From Sandaracinobacteroides sayramensis (GTDB lineage Bacteria; Pseudomonadota; Alphaproteobacteria; Sphingomonadales; Sphingomonadaceae), in the NCBI RefSeq assembly GCF_022014495.1, contig NZ_JAKLSQ010000019.1, forward strand, positions 59,071 to 123,070: a stretch of DNA of 64,000 nt. Reading direction: 5' to 3'. The notes below the pieces were generated by a model. It saw nothing but the letters and a program-made list of their open reading frames with translations. It was not told where the DNA came from and did not search any database. Positions 36,084-45,608 of this stretch are shown one piece after another. The stretch's first letter is position 1, and the number at the start of each line of letters is the position of its first letter. The position numbers were made by a program, and so were the translations under genes.

Positions 36084-37259
36084 ATGCGCGCCCATCTGCT
36101 TGCCGCCGCCTTCGCCCTGTTCGCCGCCCTGCCGGCGGACGCGAAGGAGGCCCCCGCCCTGCCCGACAGCCTGCCCATCAACCGCCTGCAGGTGCTGGGC
36201 ACCCACAACAGCTATTCGCTCGGCACCGACCCCAGGGTGCTGGCGATGCTGGACAAGGGCCTGCCCTCCATGCACGCCTTCATGGCGCAGATGCCCGAGG
36301 AGGCGCGCAAGACCTTCCTTCTGGCCCACCCCAACGACGTGAAGATGAGCGAGGCGCTGAACTACCGTTTCCCGCCGCTCGCCACCCAGCTCGACATGGG
36401 GGTGCGCGGGCTGGAGATCGACCTCAACGCCGATCCGGAAGGCGGCGCCTATGCCGATCCGGCCGCCTACCGGCTGCTGCGCCAGCAGGGCGTGACCGAC
36501 CTGCTGCCATTCGACCAGGCGCCGATGGCCGCGCCGGGGCTGAAGGTGCTGCACATGCCCGACATCGACTTCCGCAGCAGCTGCCCCTCCTTGCGCGCCT
36601 GCCTGACGCAGGTGAAGGCCTGGTCCGACGCAAACCCCGGCCATGTGCCCCTGTTCATCATGCTGGAGGCGAAGGTGCAGGCGGCCGCGCTGCTGCCCGG
36701 CGCCACCACCCCGCCCCCCTTCACCCCGGCCGTCTACGACGAGATCGACGAGACCATCCTCGACATCGTCGGCCGCGAGCGGCTGATCACGCCGGACGAT
36801 GTGCGCGGGGCCCACGCCCGGCTGGAGGATGCGGTGCTGGCCGGCAACTGGCCGAAGCTGGGGCAGTCGCGGGGGAAGATGCTGTTCATGCTGATCACCG
36901 CGACCGGCGACGATGGCGCTTCCGAATATCTGGACGGGCATCCCGGCCTGAAGGGCCGCGTCGCCTTCCTGCATTCCCGCCCCGGGCAGGACCATGCCGC
37001 CTTCATCCTGGACGACAATGCGCTGGTGCGCGGCAAGGAGATCCGCGAGCAGGTAGAGAAGGGCTATCTCGTCCGCACCCGCGCCGATATCGAGACCTGG
37101 GAAGCGAAGATGAACGACATGCGCCGCGCGGAAGCCGCCTTCGCCAGCGGCGCGCAGATCGTCTCCACCGACTTCATCGCCCCGGGCAACGGCTATGGCA
37201 CGCCCTATGTGGTGAGGCTGCCGGGCGGCGGGCCGGCGCGCGCCACGCCGGACCGCTGA
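36084..37259 (+). CDS. exported PI-PLC-C1-like phosphodiesterase
   Basis: A 391-residue protein with a signal peptide (AALPADAKE). The first catalytic segment LQVLGTHNSYSLG and the following QLDMGVRGLEIDLNAD are those of calcium-dependent phosphoinositide phospholipase C-type (PI-PLC-C1) proteins; LKVLHMPDIDF and PLFIMLEAKVQ continue the TIM-barrel pattern. In this family the His in GTHNSY and the Glu/Asp pair in the second motif act in catalysis and metal binding. It should cleave a phosphodiester in the periplasm or outside the cell. It follows the TBDR by 23 nt and is probably co-transcribed with it. The true substrate is not known. Confidence 0.85.
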   Translation: MRAHLLAAAFALFAALPADAKEAPALPDSLPINRLQVLGTHNSYSLGTDPRVLAMLDKGLPSMHAFMAQMPEEARKTFLLAHPNDVKMSEALNYRFPPLATQLDMGVRGLEIDLNADPEGGAYADPAAYRLLRQQGVTDLLPFDQAPMAAPGLKVLHMPDIDFRSSCPSLRACLTQVKAWSDANPGHVPLFIMLEAKVQAAALLPGATTPPPFTPAVYDEIDETILDIVGRERLITPDDVRGAHARLEDAVLAGNWPKLGQSRGKMLFMLITATGDDGASEYLDGHPGLKGRVAFLHSRPGQDHAAFILDDNALVRGKEIREQVEKGYLVRTRADIETWEAKMNDMRRAEAAFASGAQIVSTDFIAPGNGYGTPYVVRLPGGGPARATPDR

Positions 37260-37291
37260 GGCTGCCCGGCCGGCTGTCGCCGGCCTGTCAT

Positions 37292-37314
37292 CCGCCGGCG
37301 CTAGAAGCCGGCGG
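37292..37314. promoter_or_regulatory. hairpin abutting a GTG start codon
   Basis: CCGCCGGC and GCCGGCGG form a perfect 8-bp stem with a 7-nt loop; its last base touches the GTG at 37315. A second GCCGG pair lies just before. It could terminate the receptor/phosphodiesterase transcript or mask the ribosome-binding site of the transporter gene. Confidence 0.45.
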
Positions 37315-38577
37315 GTGGCTACCCCGCATCCGACCGGGCCGGGCCTGGTCGGCTACGGCAGCGTGCATTTCGGCAAGAGCCTGCTGTGGGCGGGCGAGGA
37401 CGCGCTTGCCCTCTATATTCTGGTGCGGATCGTCGAACTGCCGCCGGCGCTGGCCGGAGTGATGTTTCTGGCCAGCTCTTTGTGGAACGCCTTGTGCGAC
37501 GGGTTGTTCGGCGCGGCGCTGCAGCGCTGGCCGGCGACCGGGCGCTTCGTGCCCTTGCTGTCGGCGCTGGCGCTTCTGGCCTGCGGCGGCGCCTTCGCCG
37601 CCTTGCCGCTGGTGGAAAAGGGCGATGCGGCCATCGCCATCGCCCTGCTGTTCCTGTTCCGCACCGGCTTCAGCCTGGCGGACCTGCCGCACAACGCGCT
37701 GACGCGGCAACTGGCGCAGAGCCGCGGCGACCTGGGCATCGCCCGGTTGCGCGCCGCCGGCGCCAGCGCCGCGGCCATCGTCGTCGGGCTGGCGGCCTAT
37801 CTGCTGCTGGACTCGCAGGGGAGCGGATCCAGCCCCGCCTTCGCGCTGATCGGCGGGATCGGGCTGGTCGCCATCCTGTTCATGGCGCCGCTGCCGCTAC
37901 TTCTGGCGCGCGACGGACGGGCCGCAGCGCCCGCCCCTGCCCCGGAAACGAAGCCGGCCGCCGATCGCTTCCTGTCGCTCTATTGCCTGGCGACGGCGAT
38001 CGGCCTCGCGGGGATCGCCGCCATCGCCAAGGCCTTGCTGCACCTGGATTTCGGCGCCGCCGAACTGGGCGCCGCCGTGGTGCTGGTGATGACCGTCGGC
38101 CGGCTGGCGGCGGTCTGGCTCTGGTCGCCGGTCGCCCGGCGGCTCGGCAACCGCCCGGCGCTGGCGCTGGCCTATGCGACGAGCGGCATCGCCGCGCCGC
38201 TGCTGGCGCTGCTGGCGCCGCTCGGCCCCGCCGTCGCCTGGCCGGCCACCATCCTCTTCGCCTTGCTCGGCGGCGGCATCGCCATGCTGTGCTGGGCCGT
38301 GCTTTCCGAAGCGCTGGGGCGCGGCGGGCGCCAGGAGTCGCCCGGCCGCTACGCCGCCGCCTTCGGCCTCTTCACCATGAGCATGAAGGTGGGCCTCGGC
38401 CTTTCCGCCGCCCTCACCGGCGCCTGGCTTTCGGCGAGCGGCGCGGCCGCCGGGCTGGCGCCCGCCACATTGCTGCCGCTGGCGCTGATGGCGACGCTGG
38501 CGTCCTTCGCCGCCGCGCTGATGATCCTGGGCGCGGATTGGCGCGCCCGGCCGGAACCGGCTTCAGCCGGGGGCTGA
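37315..38577 (+). CDS. MFS transporter, GPH (glycoside-pentoside-hexuronide) type
   Basis: Inner-membrane protein of 420 residues with about twelve hydrophobic helices. The N-terminal GYGSVHFGKSLLWAGEDALA and the loop RTGFSLADLPHNALTRQL resemble the MFS_2/GPH cation symporters of sugars and related compounds. Translation begins at a GTG touching a hairpin; there is no strong Shine-Dalgarno. The 3' end overlaps the convergent TetR gene by 15 nt. Following a TBDR and a phosphodiesterase, it probably moves the released polar product across the inner membrane. Confidence 0.82.
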   Translation: MATPHPTGPGLVGYGSVHFGKSLLWAGEDALALYILVRIVELPPALAGVMFLASSLWNALCDGLFGAALQRWPATGRFVPLLSALALLACGGAFAALPLVEKGDAAIAIALLFLFRTGFSLADLPHNALTRQLAQSRGDLGIARLRAAGASAAAIVVGLAAYLLLDSQGSGSSPAFALIGGIGLVAILFMAPLPLLLARDGRAAAPAPAPETKPAADRFLSLYCLATAIGLAGIAAIAKALLHLDFGAAELGAAVVLVMTVGRLAAVWLWSPVARRLGNRPALALAYATSGIAAPLLALLAPLGPAVAWPATILFALLGGGIAMLCWAVLSEALGRGGRQESPGRYAAAFGLFTMSMKVGLGLSAALTGAWLSASGAAAGLAPATLLPLALMATLASFAAALMILGADWRARPEPASAGG

Positions 38578-39750
38578 GCCGGCCCGCAGCCCGGCCAGAT
38601 CCTGCGACCGCACCAGCGGTTCGGAACCATCCGCGCCGCGCGCCAGCGCCGCCAGCCCCGAACCGATCATGGCGATCGTCGCCGCCTGCACCGCCGCCCG
38701 GTCGAGACCGCCGGCGCCGCCGATCGCCTTCCCCACCGCATCGACCACATTCTCCGCCCGACGGCGGCGCATATCCAGCGCGAAGGGCTGGAAAAGCGGA
38801 TCGCGCGCGGCGGACAGCGCGATCATGTGCGTGGCGCGGATCAGTTCCATGCCATGCCGGCCCTGCGCTTCCTTCAGGCCGGCGGAGCGCAACTCCCAGC
38901 GCGTCTGCAATATCTGCGCCCCGAGCCCGCCATACATCAGCTCGTCGCGGGTGCGGAAATGGTGGGCGACGCTGGAATTGGCGACACCCGCCCGCGCCGC
39001 GACCGCCCGGTGGGAGATGGCCGCCAGCCCGCGCTCGGCCATCAGCGCGGCGATATGCCCGGCCAGTTCCGCCTTGCGCGAGCCGTGGACCAGATCGAGC
39101 GGCAGCGGAACGGCGGCATTGCCGTCGCCGCAGGCGGCGACCAGCGCCTCGAAGCCGGCGGCGAGGCCGGTGGCGGGGCCCGCCAGCCCCTCGGCCAGCC
39201 GCTGGAGGATGGCGGCGCGCAACAGGCGGTAGCCGGCATGGCCGGGAAGGGCGATGGTGAACGGCAGCTCGTCGCGGCAATAGCCGGCGATGGCGAGGCC
39301 CAGCACATCTGCCTGCGCCCCCCTGCCCGGCTTCAGCAGCTCGCGCCAGAATTGCGCCTCGTCGTCGAACAGGCCGGCCACCCCGGCATAGCCCTTGGGG
39401 TCGATCGTCGCTTCCAGCAGCAGCTCGCAGCCGGCCAGCGCCGACTCCCGCCGCAGCGTGGCGGCTTCGTCGAGGAAAGCGGCGACCACCGTGGCGAGCG
39501 CCTGCGGCCCCTTGAGATCGAGCGGACGGGCGCGCGCCAGCCAGCCCTCGTGGAAGCGTTGGCGTTCCCGCCGCTCCTCGTCGATCAGCCGCGCGACCAG
39601 CGCCGCCTTGTCGCCGATCCGGTAGTTCAGCGAGCCGACGGAGCCGCCCGCTTCCTGCGCCACCGTGCGCAGGCTGAGACCGCGGATGCCCTCGGCGGCG
39701 ATGCGGCTGCGCGCCGCGCGGGTGAAGGTCAGATCGTCTAGCTCGGCCAT
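38563..39750 (-). CDS. tandem TetR-family regulator (two fused units)
   Basis: A 395-residue protein, twice the usual TetR length. Residues of about 10-55 form one helix-turn-helix (LSLRTVAQEAGGSVGSLNYR) and residues of about 205-250 a second (ISHRAVAARAGVANSSVAHH), each followed by a helical ligand-like domain. One chain could therefore act as an intramolecular pseudo-dimer or bind two sites. The start at 39750 follows GGGGG. A 12-bp palindrome lies 76 nt upstream and suggests self-control. It is convergent with the transporter gene, which it may regulate together with the receptor operon. Confidence 0.85.
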   Translation of the reverse strand: MAELDDLTFTRAARSRIAAEGIRGLSLRTVAQEAGGSVGSLNYRIGDKAALVARLIDEERRERQRFHEGWLARARPLDLKGPQALATVVAAFLDEAATLRRESALAGCELLLEATIDPKGYAGVAGLFDDEAQFWRELLKPGRGAQADVLGLAIAGYCRDELPFTIALPGHAGYRLLRAAILQRLAEGLAGPATGLAAGFEALVAACGDGNAAVPLPLDLVHGSRKAELAGHIAALMAERGLAAISHRAVAARAGVANSSVAHHFRTRDELMYGGLGAQILQTRWELRSAGLKEAQGRHGMELIRATHMIALSAARDPLFQPFALDMRRRRAENVVDAVGKAIGGAGGLDRAAVQAATIAMIGSGLAALARGADGSEPLVRSQDLAGLRAGSAPG

Positions 39751-39825
39751 CCCCCGGCTCTGCCCTGCCGCGTGGGCGTCGGCAACCAAAAGCCGCCCAT
39801 ATCCGAAAGGGTAAGGTGATTGGGC

Positions 39826-39837
39826 GGTTTGCAAACC
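39826..39837. promoter_or_regulatory. 12-bp palindrome, candidate TetR operator
   Basis: GGTTTGCAAACC is a perfect palindrome in the gap between the amidotransferase stop and the fused-TetR start codon. Its position upstream of the regulator suits an autoregulatory operator; another regulator is possible. No second copy was noticed at the transporter or TBDR promoters. Confidence 0.5.
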
Positions 39838-39874
39838 AACCGCAATTATGTGTGGTCGCCGACCTGAAAGCCGA

Positions 39875-40575
39875 TCAGGCCATCAGCTCCTCGCCCAGCA
39901 GGCGGAAGAAGGCTTGCCGGTCCGGGCGGTTGGCGATCTCCCACTCGGGGTGCCATTGCACGCCCAGCACGGCGCCGCCGCAGGGGCGGGCGGAAAAGGC
40001 CTCGACCACGCCGTCGGCGGGCGAAAGCGCCTCCACCTGCAGGCCATAGCCCAGCCGGTCGATCCCCTGATGGTGGACGGAATTGACGACGGCCCGCCCG
40101 ACGCCCATCGCCGCCGCCAGCCGGCCGCCGCTCGCCAGCTCCACCGGATGCTGGTGGGCGAACTGATGCTCGAAGGGATGCCCCTCGCCCGGGTGATGGT
40201 CGCAAAGGTCGCGCAGCGTGCCGCCGAACAGCACGTTCAGCTCCTGCAGGCCCCGGCAGATGCCGAACACCGGCCGGCCGGCCTCGATCATATGCCCGGC
40301 GAGCTTCAGCGCCACCTGGTCCCGCTGCGGATCCAGACGCGCATCCCGGGATTCGCCGCCATAGCAGTCGGTCCCGACATTGGAGCGCGAGCCGGTCAGC
40401 AGCAGCCCGTCCAGCCGGCGGCTGAGGCAAACCGCGTCCAGCACGTCGATCAGCGCCGGCACCAGCAGCACCGTCGCCTGCGAGATTCGCGACAGCGGCT
40501 CGATGAAGCGGCTGGCGACCGCCTGCACCGGCCGCTCGGCGAATTCGTTGCAGCACAGCACCCCGATGACCGGCT

Positions 40576-40579
<4 letters not shown>
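39875..40579 (-). CDS. class I glutamine amidotransferase-like hydrolase (peptidase C26)
   Basis: A 234-residue cytoplasmic enzyme of the gamma-glutamyl-GABA hydrolase (PuuD-like) group. The triad is visible: Cys108 in FGICRGLQELN, His210 and Glu212 in QWHPEW. Members hydrolyse gamma-glutamyl amides. ATG overlaps the stop codon of the serine acetyltransferase gene (ATGA at 40576-40579), so the two are co-translated. That partnership is unusual and suggests action on a gamma-glutamyl thiol or amide, but no substrate can be read from the sequence. Confidence 0.88.
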
Positions 40580-41562
<983 letters not shown>

Positions 41563-42049
41563 ATTCGGCGGAATTTGCCGGCCCTTGGCCGGAACCGGAA
41601 GAAAGCGCTCATTTCCCGGCCGATAGTTTGCGTATCGCAAGGGCGCGCCCCAAGAGGGAGTTGCCCAAGGCATAGATAGGGTTTCTTCGCATGCCCGCCT
41701 TTCCGGCTTAGCCTCCGGGACGGAAGGTCCCTTGTGACTGAAAGATTTTGCGGCCAATTCGCCGAGACGACAACGTCAGGCGTTCCCCAGCCACGAGCAG
41801 CGGAGATGCGCATGACGATCGGCTTCCGGGCGATCGAACCCGGACCTGCCAGCCGCGGCCTGCGCCGCCTCTGCTCCCTTCTGCCGCAGCCGTTCCGTCG
41901 CGCCCTGTCGAGGGGTCAGGGCGCGACAGTCGCCACCGGGGCCCGGCGCCGTTCCGAAGCCGAGGCCGGGCCCCCGGTGGCGACAGACTTTCCCCGCACG
42001 CCGGCGCAAGCGGCGCGCACCCTGTTCCATCAACCTTGAGGAAACCGAA
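41563..42049. other. 487-nt intergenic region between divergent genes
   Basis: Separates the serine acetyltransferase start from the peroxiredoxin start. A weak frame at about 41.73-42.04 kb has no homology that I recognise and runs through strong hairpins, so I do not call it. The region contains a GGGAC/GTCCC pair (about 41.72 kb) and the two tandem hairpins listed separately. Promoters for both genes must be here, but I cannot pick them out. Confidence 0.45.
41897..41984. repeat. two tandem GC-rich hairpins
   Basis: The first stem is a perfect 11-bp repeat (GTCGCGCCCTG, 41897-41907; partner 41917-41927) with a 9-nt loop. One base later a second stem of about 19 bp starts (41929-41947 with 41965-41984), broken by a single extra C. 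Both stems begin GTCGC and end GCGAC. On the minus strand the first loop reads ACCCCTCGA, similar to an anti-Shine-Dalgarno loop. It may be part of a small RNA or a repeat element. Confidence 0.45.
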
Positions 42050-42712
42050 ATGAGCCTTCGCATCAACAGCATAGCCCCTGATTTCGACGCCCGGACGACG
42101 GAAGGGCCGATCAACTTCCACGACTGGATCGGGGAAAGCTGGGCCGTGCTCTTTTCCCACCCGAAGGATTTCACCCCCGTCTGCACCACCGAGCTCGGCT
42201 ATCTCGCCCGGCTGCTGCCCGAATTCGAGAAGCGCGGCGTGAAGGTGATCGGCCTTTCCGTCGATCCCGTCGACCGCCACGCCGAATGGGCGAAGGACAT
42301 CGAGGAGACGCAGGGCGCCGCCGTCACCTATCCGCTGATCGGCGACACCGACCTCAACGTCGCCAAGCTCTACGACATGCTGCCCGAGGATGTGGAAGGC
42401 ACGTCGGAAGGGCGCACGCCGGCCGACAACGCCACCGTGCGCACCGTCTTCATCATCGGCCCGGACAAGCGGGTGAAGGCGTCCTTCGTCTATCCCATGT
42501 CCTCGGGGCGCAATTTCGACGAGATCCTGCGCCTCGTCGATTCGCTGCAGCTGACCGCCCGCCACCAGGTGGCGACGCCGGCGCAGTGGCAGCCGGGCGG
42601 GGACGTGATCATCCCGCCTTCCGTCAGCGACGAGGAGGCGCGGGCGAAATTCCCCGAAGGCTGGAAGACGCTGCGCCCCTATCTGCGGGTCGTCTCGCAA
42701 CCGGCCGACTGA
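42050..42712 (+). CDS. 1-Cys peroxiredoxin (Prx6 type)
   Basis: A 220-residue cytoplasmic thiol peroxidase. The peroxidatic Cys45 is in SHPKDFTPVCTTELG, the Prx6-type motif, and there is no other cysteine in the protein, so it must be regenerated by an external thiol. The Prx6 C-terminal extension (PAQWQPGGDVIIPPSVS) is present. The ribosome site is TTGAGGAA. It faces a TBDR gene across a bidirectional terminator and is probably a single-gene transcript. Confidence 0.95.
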   Translation: MSLRINSIAPDFDARTTEGPINFHDWIGESWAVLFSHPKDFTPVCTTELGYLARLLPEFEKRGVKVIGLSVDPVDRHAEWAKDIEETQGAAVTYPLIGDTDLNVAKLYDMLPEDVEGTSEGRTPADNATVRTVFIIGPDKRVKASFVYPMSSGRNFDEILRLVDSLQLTARHQVATPAQWQPGGDVIIPPSVSDEEARAKFPEGWKTLRPYLRVVSQPAD

Positions 42713-42730
42713 AGCGCGGGGGCAGCAGGA

Positions 42731-42770
42731 AAAGGGGGGAGCGGGACATGTCCCGCTCCCCCCCTTTCTT
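42731..42770. terminator. bidirectional intrinsic terminator
   Basis: A near-perfect palindrome (arms AAAGGGGGGAGCGGGACA and its complement, one extra C) centred at 42748/42749 between convergent genes. On the plus strand it ends in CTTTCTT; on the minus strand it ends in TTTTCC. It should stop both the peroxiredoxin transcript and the minus-strand receptor transcript. Confidence 0.85.
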
Positions 42771-42786
42771 GCATCCGCTCGCCCGG

Positions 42787-45432
42787 TCAGAAGCGATAGG
42801 AGACCCGGCCGTAGATGTAGCGGCCGTTGAAACCGAACGGCGAGAAGCTGCTGTAGGGCAGGAAGTAGTTGCTGACCGCATAATTGCGGGTGGCGTCGGT
42901 GACGGGATCCTGGCCCTGGCCGGTGGGCACGCGCGTGGGGTATTTGTCGAACAGGTTGTTCGCCCCCACCGCCAGCTCCACGCCGTTCAGGAAGCCCGAG
43001 GGCCGGGCGCGGATTTCCGCGTCGGCGACGAAGGCCGGGCGGATTTCCACATCGTTGAAGGCCTCGGAGCCGGGCGACAGCACCTTGCCATAGCGGTTGC
43101 CACGGAAGGTGACGCCCAGCCATTCGCGATCATAGTCGATGCCGATGTTGAGCTTGTTGCGCGGCGTGCCTTCGGTGATTCGCAGCGATTCCTGACGGCC
43201 GAACAGAGTGATGCCCGGCACCTGGTTGAAGGCGCCCGGCGCCGCCTTGTAGTCGGTGATCTCGGTCTTGTTCCAGTTGTAGCCCAGCGTGAACAGGGCG
43301 TTCCCCAGATTGCCGAAATCGTGGCGGTAGGTGAGGATGGCGTCGAAGCCGCGCGTCTTGGTGTCGATACCGTTGATGAAGAAGCGGGCGGCGGAAATCG
43401 TGTTGTAGCCCGCGGCGTTCAGGATTTCGGCGATGCCCCGGCCCGGATTGCTGCCGGTGGGATTTCCGGCGACATCGCGCGTGGCCGCCATATTCTCCGT
43501 CAGCACGATCCGGTCGTCGATGCGGATCTCATAATAGTCGAAGGTGAAGTTCAGCCCGGAAAGCGGCGCCGCCGTCACCCCGGCCGACCAGTTGACCGCC
43601 GTTTCCGCCTTCAGCGGCGAAGCGCCGAGCGCCTGCGCCACCGGGTTGCCGACCGGCAGCGTCACCGTGTCCAGCAGATTGCCGTTGGTGATGATGGTGG
43701 AGGCCGCCGCATAATATTGCTGCGCGACGCCCGGCGCCCGGAAGCCGGTGGAGGCGGAGCCGCGCACCGCCAGCCAGTCGAGGATCTCGAAGCGGGTCGC
43801 CGCCTTCCAGTTCCAGTCGCTGCCGAAGTCGGAATAATCCTCGAAGCGGCCGGCCAGTTGCAGGTTCCAGATGGGCAGCAGGTCGAGGTCGAGTTCGGCA
43901 TAGGCCGAGACATTCTCCCGCGCGTTGGTGCCCGTCACCGAAACCCCGCCGATCACCGGCTGGAAGCCGGGGAACACCTGGCTGCCCGGCGCCGCGCCGG
44001 CGTTGCCGGCGGCGCTGCCGCAATAGATGGGGTTCGCCTCGCAGACGCTGCCGCCGGCCCAGCGGTAGCTGTCCGGCTCGCCGGCGGTCACCTTGAAGGT
44101 TTCCCGACGGTATTCCAGGCCGAACGACAAGGTGGTGCGCTCGAAGAAGTCGAGGTCGCGGCTGATGTCGAGGTTGTTCACCCATTGCGTGTAAGTGAGG
44201 CCGCCGGCGTCGAACTCGGTCGGGCTGTTAGCGCCCAGCGAGACGTTGACCGTGTCCTTGATGGTATAGTCCAGCTTGTTGCGGCCGAACTGCATCGACA
44301 GGTCCCACGACCAGCCGCCGAAATCGCCCTTCAGGCCGCCGGTCAGCGCCAGATCGTCGGTTTCGGAGGTGATGAGCGGCAGATAGCCGTCCGGATAGAT
44401 GGCGGCGACATTGTTGTTCTGCTGCGCGCGGCGATAGAAGCCGGCGGATTCGCCGTGGCGCTTGCCCCAGGTGCCGAAGGCGTAAGCGTCCACCCGGTCG
44501 TCGAGCGGGATGCCGATGTTGACGGAGATCAGCCCGTCTTCCGTCTTCGGGTCGCCGAAGCGGTGGGAGCGGCGGTCGAACGCGCCTTCTTTCGCGGTGT
44601 CGAAGGCGGCGATGTTCAGCCCATATTGCTGGCGCGGGTCGTAGCCGGCGCGGTTCGTCGCCTGGCGCGAGCGATATTCGCCCGAGATGTTGACGAAGCC
44701 CTCGGCGCCCAGCGGCAGGCCGATGTTGCCGGTAACGGTGACGGTCTCGCCGTCCGTCTGGTGCAGCTTGCGGCCGCTGTCTTCCAGCGTCAGCACGCCG
44801 TCCGGAGTCAGCACCGGCGCGCCGTTCTGCAGCACCGGGCCGCCTTGCCGGTTCACCCCGGCGATATCGGTGACATTGGCGCCATAGGTGACCGAGAAGC
44901 GGCCGCCTTCGCGCGCGTCGTTGAGCTGGAAGTTGATGACGCCGGCGATCGCGTCGGAACCATATTGCGCCGCCGCGCCGTCGCGCAGCACTTCCACCCG
45001 CGAAAGCGCCGACGCCGGGATGAAGTTGATGTCCACCGCCTGGCTGCCGCGGCCGACCGAGCCATTGAGGTTCAGCAGCGCCGAAAGGTGCCGGCGCTTG
45101 CCGTTCAGCAGCACCAGCGTCTGGTCCGGGCCGAGGCCACGCAGCGAGGCCGGGCGGATGACGTCGGTGCCGTCCGTCAGCGACGGCTGCGGGAAACTGA
45201 AGCTGGGCACCAGGTCGCGCAGCGCGCGGGCGGTTTCGGTGGTGCCGCTGTTCTGGATCGAGGAAAGGGTCACCACGTCCACGGGCACCGGCGAGTCCGC
45301 CAGCGTCCGGTCGAGGCGGCGGGTGCCGGTGACGATGATGGTCTCGGCCTCGGCCGCGCCGGCCGTTTCCTGCGCGAAGGCAGGCGTGGTGGAAACCGCG
45401 AGAGAGGCAAGAAACAGCGCCCGAAGCCGCAT
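42787..45432 (-). CDS. TonB-dependent receptor, iron-complex type
   Basis: An 881-residue outer-membrane receptor. The signal peptide (STTPAFAQET) is followed by a TonB box (TIIVTGTRR) and a plug with LVLLNGKRRHLSAL and VEVLRDGAAAQYGSDAIAG, a form common in large sphingomonad receptors. The start at 45432 follows AAAGGA. It is the last of a same-strand series with the thioredoxin-like lipoprotein and another receptor, though 176 nt separate it from the lipoprotein gene. The ligand is unknown; receptors of this shape are often linked to organic or plant-derived substrates. Confidence 0.9.
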   Translation of the reverse strand: MRLRALFLASLAVSTTPAFAQETAGAAEAETIIVTGTRRLDRTLADSPVPVDVVTLSSIQNSGTTETARALRDLVPSFSFPQPSLTDGTDVIRPASLRGLGPDQTLVLLNGKRRHLSALLNLNGSVGRGSQAVDINFIPASALSRVEVLRDGAAAQYGSDAIAGVINFQLNDAREGGRFSVTYGANVTDIAGVNRQGGPVLQNGAPVLTPDGVLTLEDSGRKLHQTDGETVTVTGNIGLPLGAEGFVNISGEYRSRQATNRAGYDPRQQYGLNIAAFDTAKEGAFDRRSHRFGDPKTEDGLISVNIGIPLDDRVDAYAFGTWGKRHGESAGFYRRAQQNNNVAAIYPDGYLPLITSETDDLALTGGLKGDFGGWSWDLSMQFGRNKLDYTIKDTVNVSLGANSPTEFDAGGLTYTQWVNNLDISRDLDFFERTTLSFGLEYRRETFKVTAGEPDSYRWAGGSVCEANPIYCGSAAGNAGAAPGSQVFPGFQPVIGGVSVTGTNARENVSAYAELDLDLLPIWNLQLAGRFEDYSDFGSDWNWKAATRFEILDWLAVRGSASTGFRAPGVAQQYYAAASTIITNGNLLDTVTLPVGNPVAQALGASPLKAETAVNWSAGVTAAPLSGLNFTFDYYEIRIDDRIVLTENMAATRDVAGNPTGSNPGRGIAEILNAAGYNTISAARFFINGIDTKTRGFDAILTYRHDFGNLGNALFTLGYNWNKTEITDYKAAPGAFNQVPGITLFGRQESLRITEGTPRNKLNIGIDYDREWLGVTFRGNRYGKVLSPGSEAFNDVEIRPAFVADAEIRARPSGFLNGVELAVGANNLFDKYPTRVPTGQGQDPVTDATRNYAVSNYFLPYSSFSPFGFNGRYIYGRVSYRF

Positions 45433-45608
45433 GGCAATCCTTTCACTTAACAAATCTGCCATAAAAATGCGGCTCGGCGCTTCCGGCGCAACAAGCGTTC
45501 GCTTGGCGGCCGGAAAGTTTTTCAATCGCATCGAAAGACATTTCTCGCCGGGACTGTGGCCTGGCGGCTACAGCCCCGGCGAGCCGGAGGCAGCGATTTT
45601 TGGCCGGC

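Noticed and set aside
41563..41730. Possible SAM or other sulfur riboswitch upstream of the serine acetyltransferase
   Set aside because: Only a short GGGAC/GTCCC pair was found; no aptamer core could be recognised.
41734..42039. Small plus-strand frame before the peroxiredoxin gene
   Set aside because: It has a passable ribosome site, but it runs through two strong hairpins, is basic and low in complexity, and has no recognisable homology.
42286..45450. 1054-codon plus-strand open frame across the peroxiredoxin gene and receptor
   Set aside because: Out of frame with the peroxiredoxin and antisense to a TBDR with clear plug and barrel motifs; it also crosses a strong terminator.
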